DNA of 64,000 nucleotides, taken from assembly GCA_030065235.1 (NCBI GenBank), contig JASJDC010000010.1, forward strand, positions 1 to 64,000, written 5' to 3'. Source of the DNA: Alphaproteobacteria bacterium. GTDB lineage: Bacteria; Pseudomonadota; Alphaproteobacteria; UBA8366; Aestuariispiraceae. Numbering within the stretch: position 1 is the stretch's first letter; every line of letters begins with the position of its first letter. Of the stretch, positions 20,845-28,862 are shown piece after piece. A program made the position numbers and the translations under genes. The notes below the pieces were generated by a model. That model worked only from the letters and a program-made list of their open reading frames with translations, did not search any database and was not told the DNA's origin.

Positions 20845-21342
20845 GTGGGACAATCGAGGGATGGAGACTTCGGTCTTCTAGGCGCGGCGGCGCTCGGTAT
20901 GAAGTGTTTTCAAAAGGAAATCGAAAAGCATTCGGAAAAAAACGGTAAATCGACCAATGGCGAAGCGGGACAGTTGGTCAGTTTCCCGGCCTATTCGATT
21001 CTCCTTTTCATGGCGGAGTATGACTCCGCAGGGCTGAACCAGAAGAAGCATCAGGCGCTGCTCAAGCGTTTCAATGTGGATACGGCGGGCAATCTGAAGA
21101 CCTACCCGCTTCTTAGCCAATCCGCCCTTTTTGAAATCTTCGGCGGCCTCGGTATGTCGCGCGAATCTATTCGACGTTTGCTGATCCTGCTCTCGGATCA
21201 CGGGCTGCTGGACCGCACCTCAAAAGGCCCGCCCTTCCCCGATCAATTGGGCGTCTCGAAGGAAGGCGGTCGGCTAATGCGGCGCGCCGCGAAACGGCTC
21301 GCCAAGGAAACCGAAAAAGCCAAGCAGTTCGCCTATCTGTAG
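20845..21342 (+). CDS. Winged-helix-like protein of unknown function
   Basis: 165 aa from a GTG at 20845 with AAGGAGAG about 7 bases upstream; ATG at 20899 is the alternative (147 aa), and an earlier start at 20626 adds implausible residues. The C-terminal half holds a likely winged helix-turn-helix: YPLLSQSALFEIFGGLG, then MSRESIRRLLILLSDHGLL and DRTSKGPPFPDQLGVSKEG as recognition helix and wing. There is a Lys-rich C-terminus. It could be a DNA-binding regulator, but I recognise no family. It stands alone, convergent with rlmH (44 bases apart). Confidence 0.7.
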   Translation: MGQSRDGDFGLLGAAALGMKCFQKEIEKHSEKNGKSTNGEAGQLVSFPAYSILLFMAEYDSAGLNQKKHQALLKRFNVDTAGNLKTYPLLSQSALFEIFGGLGMSRESIRRLLILLSDHGLLDRTSKGPPFPDQLGVSKEGGRLMRRAAKRLAKETEKAKQFAYL

Positions 21343-21386
21343 ACGCAAGCGGCGGACGCGGCTACGCGCGGTCGAGGCGCATACAC

Positions 21387-21845
21387 TCAATCCCGATGAT
21401 ACGGACCGCCGGATAGGATCTGCTCGGCGCGGTAGATCTGTTCCGCCAACAGGGCGCGGACCAGCATATGCGGCCAGGTCATCGCGCCGAGCGAAAGGAC
21501 CCGGTCCGCCTGCGCCCGTAGCGTCGGATCCAGCCCATCGGCGCCGCCGATCGCAAAGGCGACCTTGGCGCGGCCGGAGTCCCGCCAAACGCCAAGTTGT
21601 TCGGCGAAGGCGCGGCTGGTGAGAGAGTCGCCGCGCTCGTCCAAAGCAACCAGGACAGCCCCATCGGGCGACGCGCGGCGAATCAAATCAGCCTCGCTGC
21701 GCTTCAACGCCTCCGTCCCCAGCGGGCGTTTCTCCTCGACCTCGCGCAGCGTCACACGCCAACGAAGCCGTCCAAGATAGTGTTCGAACAAGGCGCGTTC
21801 AGGACCTCGTCGGGCCCGCCCGACGGCGATCACCGTAATATCCAT
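21387..21845 (-). CDS. rlmH: 23S rRNA pseudouridine(1915) N3-methyltransferase RlmH
   Basis: 152 aa. This SPOUT methyltransferase modifies pseudouridine 1915 in helix 69 of 23S rRNA. The knot region reads VLVALDERGDSLTSRAFAEQL, VAFAIGGADGLDP and LGAMTWPHMLVRALLAEQIYRA, with the C-terminal PYHRD close to the usual PYHR/H. It is last in the proB-proA-nadD-rsfS-rlmH run, 53 bases after rsfS, and all partners in that run match the common rsfS-rlmH association. Confidence 0.97.
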   Translation of the reverse strand: MDITVIAVGRARRGPERALFEHYLGRLRWRVTLREVEEKRPLGTEALKRSEADLIRRASPDGAVLVALDERGDSLTSRAFAEQLGVWRDSGRAKVAFAIGGADGLDPTLRAQADRVLSLGAMTWPHMLVRALLAEQIYRAEQILSGGPYHRD

Positions 21846-21898
21846 CCTGCGGCGCTCCGGATCAGAAAGGTGTCATCGCGCGGCGCCCTGCGCCAGCG

Positions 21899-22249
21899 CT
21901 AACGATCCATCTCGGGATCGAGCGCGCCATCCTGCGCATTTGGAAATGGCGGCGGCGCGGCGCCCCAGAGCTTTTCGAGATTGTAGAAGGCCCGCACTTC
22001 CGGCCGGAAGAGATGAACGATCACATCGCTCGCGTCGATCAAGACCCAATCCCCCTGATCCTTGCCGTCGACCAGCGCCTTGGGCGCTTTGGCCGCCTTC
22101 AGCGCTTCGACCAGATGGTCCGCCATCGCCGACAATTGCCGGGTCGAGGCGCCCGACGCGATCACCATGGCGTCGGCGAGGCTCGACTTGCCGTGCAGAT
22201 CGATCGAGATCACGTCCCGCGCCTTGTCATCGTCCAATTGCTTCAGCAC
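21899..22249 (-). CDS. rsfS: Ribosome silencing factor RsfS
   Basis: 116 aa from a GTG at 22249; binds uL14 and blocks subunit joining in starvation. The core is clear: LDDDKARDVISIDLHGKSSLADAMVIASG, then QLSAMADHLVEALK, DWVLIDASDVIVHLFRPEVR and YNLEKLWG. The GTG has no good ribosome site, and family homology appears to begin a few residues earlier (LLSVVLKQLDDD), so the true start probably lies upstream; see the extension entry. It lies between nadD and rlmH. Confidence 0.93.
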   Translation of the reverse strand: MLKQLDDDKARDVISIDLHGKSSLADAMVIASGASTRQLSAMADHLVEALKAAKAPKALVDGKDQGDWVLIDASDVIVHLFRPEVRAFYNLEKLWGAAPPPFPNAQDGALDPEMDR

Positions 22250-22429
22250 GACTGACAGAAGGTCCGGCGGTTCAGGCGTCGCTTTGGCCGCGCGCGGTTT
22301 TTTCGCCGCAGCCGACTTTGCACCATCTTTTTTAGCGGCGGCTTTTTTTGCAACCGCTATTTTTGCAGCGGCTTTAGCAGTGCGCGGCGTCTTCGCCTTG
22401 GCGGCGCCCTTTCCAGATTCAGCGTTGAT
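22250..22429 (-). other. In-frame Lys/Ala-rich N-terminal extension of rsfS without a standard start codon
   Basis: The rsfS frame is open from 22249 up to a TGA at 22444-22442. It encodes about 60 residues rich in Lys and Ala (AAKAKTPRTAKAAAKI, VAKKAAAKKDGAKSAAAKK, PRAAKATPEPPDLLSV). There is no ATG, GTG or TTG in it. An ATC at 22429-22427 follows AAGGAA (22442-22437) by 7 bases, and both overlap the 3' end of nadD. The composition is strongly protein-like, so I infer translation from a non-standard start, or a sequence error removing a start. Confidence 0.5.
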
Positions 22430-23081
22430 CGTCGTGTTCCTTCATCGTCTCAAGCGCCTGCGACGCCCTGATTGCGGTCGCGGAAGCCGGGTGGCGGCGA
22501 AACCGCAAAAACGCCCAGCACGGCGCCGGCCGCTCTTTCAAACGGCGCTCGGCCCCGTCCGGCAGCCGGTTCCGCCGAAAGACCTGGGCCGCCTTCCCCA
22601 GCAACGCCTTCGAATCATAGGTCGGACGGGTGAAGACGGCAACGGGCGCGCGGGCGAAGACCTGTGTCCAATCAAGCCAGCGCGGAACCTGGATCAAATT
22701 GTCCGCACCCATCAGCCAGATGAAGCGGGTCCGCGGGTAAAGCCGGCGCAGGGCCGCCAACGTGTCGACCGTCGCCTGCGTTCCCAGATGGCGCTCAATA
22801 TCACTCACCGCGATGCGCCGGTCCGGCGCCGCGACAGCGCTGGCGGCGCGCAGCCGCTGTTCGAGCGACGCCATGCCCTCGGCCGCCTTGAGCGGATTCT
22901 GCGGCGAGACCAGCCACCAGACCTCACCGATCCCAAGCCGTTTTAGCGCTTCCTCAGAGATACGCCGGTGTCCGGAATGCGCCGGGTTGAAAGAGCCGCC
23001 TAAAAGGCCGACAACGGGCGCGCGCGGAACCGGGCGGCGACAGGCCGGCGGCGGCGGACGAGAGACGAAACGGCGGGCCAA
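22419..23081 (-). CDS. nadD: Nicotinate-nucleotide adenylyltransferase
   Basis: 220 aa from a TTG at 23081, three bases after the proA stop. NadD transfers AMP to nicotinate mononucleotide in NAD synthesis. The nucleotidyltransferase motifs are VGLLGGSFNPAHSGHRRIS (with the HxGH-type motif), WWLVSPQNPLK, and FIWLMGADNLIQVPRW. The C-terminal 30 residues (FLRFRRHPASATAIRASQAL) include the usual SATxIR motif. It overlaps the proposed rsfS extension. Starts further downstream would lose the nucleotide-binding loop. Confidence 0.94.
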   Translation of the reverse strand: MARRFVSRPPPPACRRPVPRAPVVGLLGGSFNPAHSGHRRISEEALKRLGIGEVWWLVSPQNPLKAAEGMASLEQRLRAASAVAAPDRRIAVSDIERHLGTQATVDTLAALRRLYPRTRFIWLMGADNLIQVPRWLDWTQVFARAPVAVFTRPTYDSKALLGKAAQVFRRNRLPDGAERRLKERPAPCWAFLRFRRHPASATAIRASQALETMKEHDDQR

Positions 23082-23084
23082 GCG

Positions 23085-24425
23085 TTAGAGCGGGCGGGTG
23101 TGGCCCGCGCCGCGCACCTGGTATTTGAAGCTGGTAAGCTGCTCGGCGCCGACAGGCCCCCGCGCATGCATCCGACCGGTCGAGATGCCGATCTCCGCCC
23201 CCATGCCGAACTCGCCGCCGTCGGCGAACTGGGTCGAGGCGTTATGCATCACAATCGCGCTGTCGACCTCAGCCAGGAATTGCTCCGCCGCCGCCGCGTC
23301 CTCGGTCACGATACTGTCGGTGTGGTTTGAGCCATAGCCATTGATATGGGCGATCGCCTGATCGACGCCGTCGACCACGCGCACCGACAGGATGGCGTCG
23401 AGATATTCGGTCACCCAATCAGAGTCCTGGGCTGGGTCCGACTCGGGGCAGATCGCCCGCGCTCGCTCATCCGCCAGGATGGCGCAACCCGCCGCCTTCA
23501 GGTCCGCTACAATCGGCGGCAGCATTTCATCGGCGACCGCCGCATCGATCAACAGAGTCTCGGCGGCGCCGCAGACCGAGGTGCGCCGCATCTTGGCGTT
23601 CAGGGCGATGGCGCGCGCCTTTTCGAGATCGGCGCCTTGATGGACATAGACATGGCAGAGCCCTTCCAGATGCGCGAAGACCGGCATGCGCGCCTCGGCC
23701 ATCACGCGTTCAATCAGGCTCTTGCCGCCGCGCGGGACGATGACATCAACATGCGCATTGAGCCGCAACAAGGCCCCGACCGCGGCGCGATCGCGCGTCT
23801 GGATCGTCTGCACCACATCCGGCGGCAATCCGGCCTCGACCAGACCCGCACGCAGGCAGTCGACGATCAGGCCGGAACTGTGAAAGCTCTCGGACCCGCC
23901 GCGCAGGATCGCCGCGTTGCCGGAAAACAGGCACAGGCCGCCTGCGTCCGCCGTCACGTTGGGGCGCGATTCATAGATCACGCCGATCACGCCCAGCGGC
24001 GTGCGGACGCGCTGGATCTGCAAACCGTTCGGCCGCTCCCATTCAGCGATCACATCGCCGATCGGATCTTTCAGCGCAGCGATCGCCTCCAGCCCGGCGG
24101 CCATGCCCTCGATCCGGTCCGGCGTGAGAAGCAGCCGGTCGATCAGCGACTCGGCGATCCCTTTGTCGCGCGCGAAGGCCAGGTCTTTCTCATTCGCCGC
24201 GATCAGCGCCGCCTGGCGTTCCCGCAACAAGCGCGCGGCGGCGGTCAAAGCGGCCACCTTGCTGTCGGTACTGGCGCGGCTCAAGGTCCGGGCGGCGGCG
24301 CGGGCGCGGGCCCCGATCGCGCCCATCTCGGCGTCGAGATCGGCGTCGGAATGGGGCGCTTGCGCATCCGTATCGAGGGCGGCGATCGCCATGACCGTCT
24401 CCATTATCTGCGTCAGGGTCGTCAT
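23085..24425 (-). CDS. proA: Glutamate-5-semialdehyde dehydrogenase
   Basis: 446 aa. It reduces glutamyl-5-phosphate with NADPH, the second step of proline synthesis. There is an aldehyde-dehydrogenase-like fold with [29 protein letters not shown] and the catalytic Cys in [16 protein letters not shown]. The conserved tail [21 protein letters not shown] (split here for length) is present near the C-terminus. The N-terminal 30 residues are longer than E. coli's, so a start at the ATG encoding [12 protein letters not shown] is possible. It lies 87 bases after proB. Confidence 0.96.
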   Translation of the reverse strand: MTTLTQIMETVMAIAALDTDAQAPHSDADLDAEMGAIGARARAAARTLSRASTDSKVAALTAAARLLRERQAALIAANEKDLAFARDKGIAESLIDRLLLTPDRIEGMAAGLEAIAALKDPIGDVIAEWERPNGLQIQRVRTPLGVIGVIYESRPNVTADAGGLCLFSGNAAILRGGSESFHSSGLIVDCLRAGLVEAGLPPDVVQTIQTRDRAAVGALLRLNAHVDVIVPRGGKSLIERVMAEARMPVFAHLEGLCHVYVHQGADLEKARAIALNAKMRRTSVCGAAETLLIDAAVADEMLPPIVADLKAAGCAILADERARAICPESDPAQDSDWVTEYLDAILSVRVVDGVDQAIAHINGYGSNHTDSIVTEDAAAAEQFLAEVDSAIVMHNASTQFADGGEFGMGAEIGISTGRMHARGPVGAEQLTSFKYQVRGAGHTRPL

Positions 24426-24512
24426 GCGGCGCGGGCCTGCGCCGGTCCCCTGTTTAGAAGCATGGAAGGCGCCGGTTAGGCAATGCCTAGACTGGAAGAG
24501 GCGCGGCGGCGC

Positions 24513-25685
24513 TCAGTCTTCCAGCGCCATGTCGTCGCGATGGATCAGCGCGACGCGCCCCTCATAGCCCAGAATGGACGGGATTTCCGCACTGCGTTTG
24601 CCGACGATCCGGCCCGCATCCACGCTGTCATAAGCCGATAGACCGACCCCAAGCGTTTCACCCGATTGGGTCGCGATGGTCACCGGGTCGCCGCGATGGA
24701 ACGCCCCGCTGACCGAAACGACGCCAGCGGGCAACAAGCTCTTGCCGTCGCCCAGCGCCCGGGCCGCGCCATCATCGATCACCACCCGGCCGGCCGGCGT
24801 CAGCAAGCCGGCGATCCAGCGTTTGCGCGCCGCCTGCGGCTTCACGGACGATAGGAAGACCGAACAAGGTCCGCCCGCATCGATCCGAGCCAACGGATCG
24901 GCGACATCGCCCTTGGCGATGATCAGCCGCGCGCCGCCTGAGACCGCGATCTTGGCGGCCGACAGCTTGGTCACCATGCCGCCGGTGGAGAGCCCGCCTT
25001 GAATCCGGTCGAGACGCGCCTGCCCCGCCATCGCCTCGATATCCGGTGTGATCGCGGCGATCTCCGGGATCAGTTTGGCGGTTGGGTCGCCGGTCGGGTC
25101 CGCCGTATAGAGTCCGTCGACATCGCTCAGCAGGACCACCGTATCGGCGCTGACCATGGTCCCGACCCGCGCCGCCAGCCGGTCATTGTCGCCATACTGG
25201 ATTTCCTGGGTCGCAGTCGAGTCGTTCTCATTGATCACCGGCACGGCGCCCAGCTTGAGCAACTGCAAGATGGTCGCGCGCGCGTTGAGATGCCGCCGTC
25301 TCTCCTCGGTATCGCCCGGGGCCAACAGAATCTGAGCGACCGCGATATCGCGCGCCGCCAGCGCGTTCTTATAGGCGTGCGCCAAAGCGATCTGACCAAC
25401 GGCCGCGGAGGCCTGCTTTTCCTCGAGCTTCAATGAACCGCCGGTCAAGCCCAATTGCCGCCGCCCGGCCCCGATTGAGCCGGAGGACACGACGAGAATC
25501 TCGACCCCGCGCGTCCGCAAAGCGGCGATATCCCGCGCCAGCCCCTCAAGCCAATGGGTGCGGATCGCCCCCGTCGCATCATCGACCAGCAAGGCCGACC
25601 CGATCTTCACCACGATCCGCTTCGCCGCCGCCAATGGGGCGCGAGAGGCCGCAACAGCGGCGCTGGAATTTTGGCGAGCGGTCAT
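24513..25685 (-). CDS. proB: Glutamate 5-kinase
   Basis: 390 aa from the ATG at 25685 (MTARQNSSAAVAAS). The first, feedback-inhibited step of proline synthesis. The amino-acid-kinase domain begins RIVVKIGSALLVDD; VSSGSIGAGRRQLGL, PVINENDSTATQE, FGDNDRLAA-like YGDNDRLAARVG and LLSDVDGLYTADP are the family motifs. A C-terminal PUA domain (from about residue 290) ends with GEIPSILGYEG-like AEIPSILGYEGRV and HRDDMALE. obgE, often upstream of proB, is absent; the neighbour is tRNA-Arg on the other strand. Confidence 0.95.
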   Translation of the reverse strand: MTARQNSSAAVAASRAPLAAAKRIVVKIGSALLVDDATGAIRTHWLEGLARDIAALRTRGVEILVVSSGSIGAGRRQLGLTGGSLKLEEKQASAAVGQIALAHAYKNALAARDIAVAQILLAPGDTEERRRHLNARATILQLLKLGAVPVINENDSTATQEIQYGDNDRLAARVGTMVSADTVVLLSDVDGLYTADPTGDPTAKLIPEIAAITPDIEAMAGQARLDRIQGGLSTGGMVTKLSAAKIAVSGGARLIIAKGDVADPLARIDAGGPCSVFLSSVKPQAARKRWIAGLLTPAGRVVIDDGAARALGDGKSLLPAGVVSVSGAFHRGDPVTIATQSGETLGVGLSAYDSVDAGRIVGKRSAEIPSILGYEGRVALIHRDDMALED

Positions 25686-25855
25686 GAGACAGGCTTTGTC
25701 TGTATTATTTGGTCGCGCTGGGTACCCCCAAACGCCCGGCCAATCAATCCACCGATCGAGCACGCCAACGGCTTAGTCCGGTCATCAGTCTCAAGCCGCG
25801 GCGCGCGATTTTGTCTAGCGGGCGGCGCCGCCGCTTGCTATGCCAATCCTAACGC

Positions 25856-25932
25856 GCGCCCGTAGCTCAGCAGGATAGAGCACCAGATTCCTAATCTGGG
25901 GGCCGCTGGTTCGAATCCAGCCGGGCGCGCCA
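25856..25932 (+). tRNA. tRNA-Arg (anticodon CCT)
   Basis: All four arms fold. The acceptor stem GCGCCCG (25856-25862) pairs with CGGGCGC (25922-25928), with discriminator G and an encoded CCA (25930-25932). The D arm is GCTCAGCAGGATAGAGC. The anticodon arm is CCAGA-TTCCTAA-TCTGG with CCT at 25890-25892. The T arm is GCTGG-TTCGAAT-CCAGC. A, TTCCTAA anticodon loop reading AGG codons fits tRNA-Arg(CCU). It lies on the plus strand upstream of the ParDE pair. Confidence 0.97.
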
Positions 25933-25980
25933 GGCTGATCGCAACGCCCTCCTCCTGCTCAACCGATGTACACATGCGCT

Positions 25981-26271
25981 TCAAAGACGGCGCGTGACGT
26001 CCATGCTTTCGTGAAGCACCCGGATGATAAGAACGCCGTTGTCATCGGCGAGATAGACGATCCGATGCTTTTCATAAGCGTATATCCGTACCGGCGGGTC
26101 GAATTCCGGTCTTTGGGCGGCTAGATACGGCGAGGCCGCCAGCAAGGAGAATTGGCGCGCCATACCATCGAGATAGCGCCGGCGTCGCACGACGCCCCAT
26201 TTCCGCTCGGTATAGCGTCCGATTTCCAGAATATCCGCTTGCGCCGCCTTGCTGACTCGGACCTCAGGCAT
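25981..26271 (-). CDS. parE: ParE/RelE family toxin
   Basis: 96 aa. Type II toxin of the RelE/ParE fold. MPEVRVSKAAQADILEIGRY, SPYLAAQRPEF, RIYAYEKHRIVYLAD and the C-terminal IIRVLHESMDVTRRL are typical of ParE, which poisons gyrase, rather than of RNA-cleaving RelE, but the activity is inferred. It overlaps the antitoxin gene by 8 bases, and the antitoxin is transcribed first, the usual arrangement. It lies 48 bases beyond tRNA-Arg, a common site for acquired modules. Confidence 0.9.
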   Translation of the reverse strand: MPEVRVSKAAQADILEIGRYTERKWGVVRRRRYLDGMARQFSLLAASPYLAAQRPEFDPPVRIYAYEKHRIVYLADDNGVLIIRVLHESMDVTRRL

Positions 26272-26503
26272 CGCCCCTGTCGAACGCGTCCTGGATTGCG
26301 GTCATGCTGAACCCCTCAGCCTCGCCGCTTTCAACGCCCTCGGTGATGAGGCGCTGCATATGAGCCAGACCGACAGTGCGTTCCTGGTCGCGCCGGATCA
26401 GGTCGCGGACATAGTCGCTCGCATTGCTGTAACGCCCTGAGCGCGCCTGCGCCTCGACCCAATGTTTCATCGGGTCCGGCAAAGAAACATTCATTGTCGC
26501 CAT
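26264..26503 (-). CDS. parD: ParD family antitoxin
   Basis: 79 aa from the ATG at 26503 with GGAGGAT just upstream. The N-terminal ribbon-helix-helix is MATMNVSLPDPMKHWVEAQA then YSNASDYVRDLIRRDQER. The C-terminal segment (MQRLITEGVESGEAEGFSMT) is the toxin-binding part, and such proteins normally repress their own promoter. The 130 bases upstream are AT-rich, with TTGACA on the minus strand at 26551-26546, a likely promoter that the pair could autoregulate. A longer reading from 26635 is rejected because it lacks a ribosome site. Confidence 0.92.
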   Translation of the reverse strand: MATMNVSLPDPMKHWVEAQARSGRYSNASDYVRDLIRRDQERTVGLAHMQRLITEGVESGEAEGFSMTAIQDAFDRGDA

Positions 26504-26634
26504 GCGATCCTCCATCGACGCACAATCAACCGAATTGGCAAAGTTTGTCAATTTTGAAGGTTTCATTACTGTACTTGTCAGGGCTTTAACAAGAAAACAG
26601 CGGTTACGCCTTAACCTGACCTCACAGCGGCGCA

Positions 26635-27558
26635 CTAAGCCGAGAGTTCCCCCTTCACCAGGTCCAGCAACCGCTCCGCGATCGGGCCGAGGGGGCGGTC
26701 CTTTTGGCGGATCAGGTGGTAGGGCGTCAGGGTGATCTGGGCGGCGGGCTCCAGCGCGGCGAAATCGCCCAACCCGGTTTGCGAGAGAATGTGGGCGACC
26801 TCGCTCGCCACCGGCGCGATCGCGTTCGACCTTCGCAGATAGGCGAGTGTCACGAGCAAAGACGCGGTATCGACCACATCGCTCGGCGGCGACAGACCGG
26901 CGCGAATATGGGCGGCGTCGACAGCCTCGCGGATCGGCGTGCCGCGCTCTTGAATGACCCAGGGCAGATCTGCGAGCGCCTCCAGCTCTACCCTGCGTTG
27001 ATCTCGCAACGGATGGGAGGCGCGCACCAGAAATCGCAGCGTCTCTACCTGACCGTGCAAGATATCCAGGCGGCCGCCATCAATTTCGGGCGGCACGCGG
27101 GACAGCACGAAATCCAGCGCGCCGTCCAAAAGGCAATCCATCAACTGGACGCTCGGCGCGACCTGGATACGGATTTCGGCGCTGCGCGACTCCGCTTTCA
27201 GCGCCTGCACGGCGGGGACGATGTAGCCGACCGCCGCCCCGGTGACCGACCCGACCCGAACTGTACCGGCCCGGCCTGTCTTGATCGCCGCGGCCTCGCG
27301 GGCCGCCTCGTCGATCTCCGACAGCAGAACGCCCGCGCGCCGAGCCAGCACCTCACCCAGAGCGGTCGGCTGCATGCCCTTCGGATGGCGGTCGAACAAG
27401 GGCGCGCCGACCAGCGCCTCGATCTCGGCCAGGCTGCGCGAGGCGGCGGGCTGGGTCATCGCCACGCGCTGGGCGGCGCTCGATAATTGGCCCGAGGCGG
27501 CGATCGCCTGGATGAGCCGAAAATGGCGAAGTTTCAGACGATTGACCGGAACCGACAT
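26635..27558 (-). CDS. LysR family regulator, GbpR-like
   Basis: 307 aa. The N-terminal winged helix reads LKLRHFRLIQAIAASGQLSS, AAQRVAMTQPAASRSLAEIE; a periplasmic-binding-like effector domain follows from about residue 90. It is transcribed away from the chvE-type gene across a 162-base gap rich in A/T (ATATCAATAACCATATAT near 27565-27585). This matches GbpR-ChvE arrangements of Agrobacterium and Azospirillum, in which the LysR protein activates the sugar-binding protein gene in response to galactose, arabinose or fucose. I infer the same role. The C-terminus ends LGPIAERLLDLVKGELSA. Confidence 0.9.
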   Translation of the reverse strand: MSVPVNRLKLRHFRLIQAIAASGQLSSAAQRVAMTQPAASRSLAEIEALVGAPLFDRHPKGMQPTALGEVLARRAGVLLSEIDEAAREAAAIKTGRAGTVRVGSVTGAAVGYIVPAVQALKAESRSAEIRIQVAPSVQLMDCLLDGALDFVLSRVPPEIDGGRLDILHGQVETLRFLVRASHPLRDQRRVELEALADLPWVIQERGTPIREAVDAAHIRAGLSPPSDVVDTASLLVTLAYLRRSNAIAPVASEVAHILSQTGLGDFAALEPAAQITLTPYHLIRQKDRPLGPIAERLLDLVKGELSA

Positions 27559-27720
27559 GATTCAACATATCAATAACCATATATCTGATTCAATTATTTA
27601 TGTTTGCGTGATATGCGGATGGTTGGCATCGTACGAGCGATCTTGCCGTCGATCCGGCGTAACGGACTCGCCATGGCGGGGCGCATAAACAAACCAAGCT
27701 TGGGAATATGGGAGGATGGA

Positions 27721-28791
27721 ATGAAGAGATTTACCACGGCGGTCGCGGCGTTGGCGTTGGGGGTCGGGCTGCTTGCGGGCCCGTCCTTGAGCGTCGCTCA
27801 GGATAAGGGAACGATCGGCATCGCCATGCCGACCAAATCGTCGGCGCGCTGGATTTCAGACGGGGAATCCATGGTCGCGGAGTTCACCAAGGCGGGCTAT
27901 GCGACGGACCTGCAATATGCCGAGGATGACATCCCCAACCAACTCGCCCAGATCGAGAATATGGTGACCAAGGGCGTCGATGTGCTGGTGATCGCCGCGA
28001 TCGACGGCACGACGCTGTCGAACATCCTCGAAACAGCGCATTTCGCCGGAATCAAGACCATCGCCTATGACAGGCTGATCCGGGACAGCGCCTATGTCGA
28101 TTACTACGCCACGTTCGACAATTTCAAGGTCGGCGTGCAGCAGGCCACGTCGCTGGTCGGCGGCCTGGAAGAGCGGTTTGGCGCAGGCCCGTGGAATGTG
28201 GAGCTGTTCGGCGGGTCGCCCGACGACAACAACTCCTACTTCTTCTATAATGGCGCGATGAGCGTGCTGCAGCCGCTGATCGATTCTGGCGATATCAACA
28301 TCGTCTCGGGCCAGATGGGCATGGATGTGGTCGGCACGCTGCGCTGGGACGGCGCGGTCGCCCAGGCTCGCATGGATAATCTACTGTCGGCGCACTACAC
28401 CGATGCGCAGGTGCATGGCGTGCTCGCCCCCTATGACGGTCTCTCGATCGGCATCCTGTCTTCGTTGAAAGGCGTCGGCTACGGGTCCGGCGATCTGCCC
28501 ATGCCGATCGTCACAGGTCAGGACGCCGAACTGCCGTCGATCAAGTCGATCATCGCAGGCGAGCAGTATTCGACGGTCTTCAAGGACACGCGCGAACTCG
28601 CAAAGGTCGCGGTAAGCATGGCCGACGCGCTGTTGCAGGGCGGCACGCCGGAAATCAACGACACCACGACCTATGATAATGGCGTGAAAGTGATCCCGTC
28701 CTATCTGTTGGAGCCGGTGTCGGTCGACATCACCAACTATGAGGAAATTGTGATCGGATCCGGCTATCATTCGGCCGAGGATCTACAATGA
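27721..28791 (+). CDS. chvE: Periplasmic sugar-binding protein of the ChvE family
   Basis: 356 aa from the ATG at 27721 with GGGAGGA upstream. A signal peptide is seen ([19 protein letters not shown], cleaved near SVAQ). The mature protein begins [20 protein letters not shown], with family segments [40 protein letters not shown] and [20 protein letters not shown]-like [20 protein letters not shown]. ChvE binds glucose, galactose, arabinose and related sugars. It is the first gene of an ABC importer with the ATPase and permease next to it. A hairpin follows its stop, which would favour more binding protein than ATPase. Confidence 0.95.
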   Translation: MKRFTTAVAALALGVGLLAGPSLSVAQDKGTIGIAMPTKSSARWISDGESMVAEFTKAGYATDLQYAEDDIPNQLAQIENMVTKGVDVLVIAAIDGTTLSNILETAHFAGIKTIAYDRLIRDSAYVDYYATFDNFKVGVQQATSLVGGLEERFGAGPWNVELFGGSPDDNNSYFFYNGAMSVLQPLIDSGDINIVSGQMGMDVVGTLRWDGAVAQARMDNLLSAHYTDAQVHGVLAPYDGLSIGILSSLKGVGYGSGDLPMPIVTGQDAELPSIKSIIAGEQYSTVFKDTRELAKVAVSMADALLQGGTPEINDTTTYDNGVKVIPSYLLEPVSVDITNYEEIVIGSGYHSAEDLQ

Positions 28792-28805
28792 TCGCGTAAC
28801 CGCTG

Positions 28806-28838
28806 CGCCGCCCGCCTTGGTTCGGCGGGCGGCGTTTT
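28806..28838 (+). terminator. Hairpin with short U-tract after the sugar-binding-protein gene
   Basis: CGCCGCCCGCC (28806-28816), loop TTGGTTC, GGCGGGCGGCG (28824-28834), then TTTT. An 11-bp perfect GC stem. Such hairpins after binding-protein genes commonly stabilise the upstream mRNA or partially terminate, which sets the ratio of binding protein to transporter. Confidence 0.75.
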
Positions 28839-28862
28839 CGGGACGGCTTCCGGGGGGACGCC

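Noticed and set aside
25856-26650. Integrated element with attachment-site repeats at tRNA-Arg
   Set aside because: I looked for a second copy of the tRNA 3' end and an integrase nearby; neither is visible. XerC at 10.8 kb is the chromosomal recombinase.
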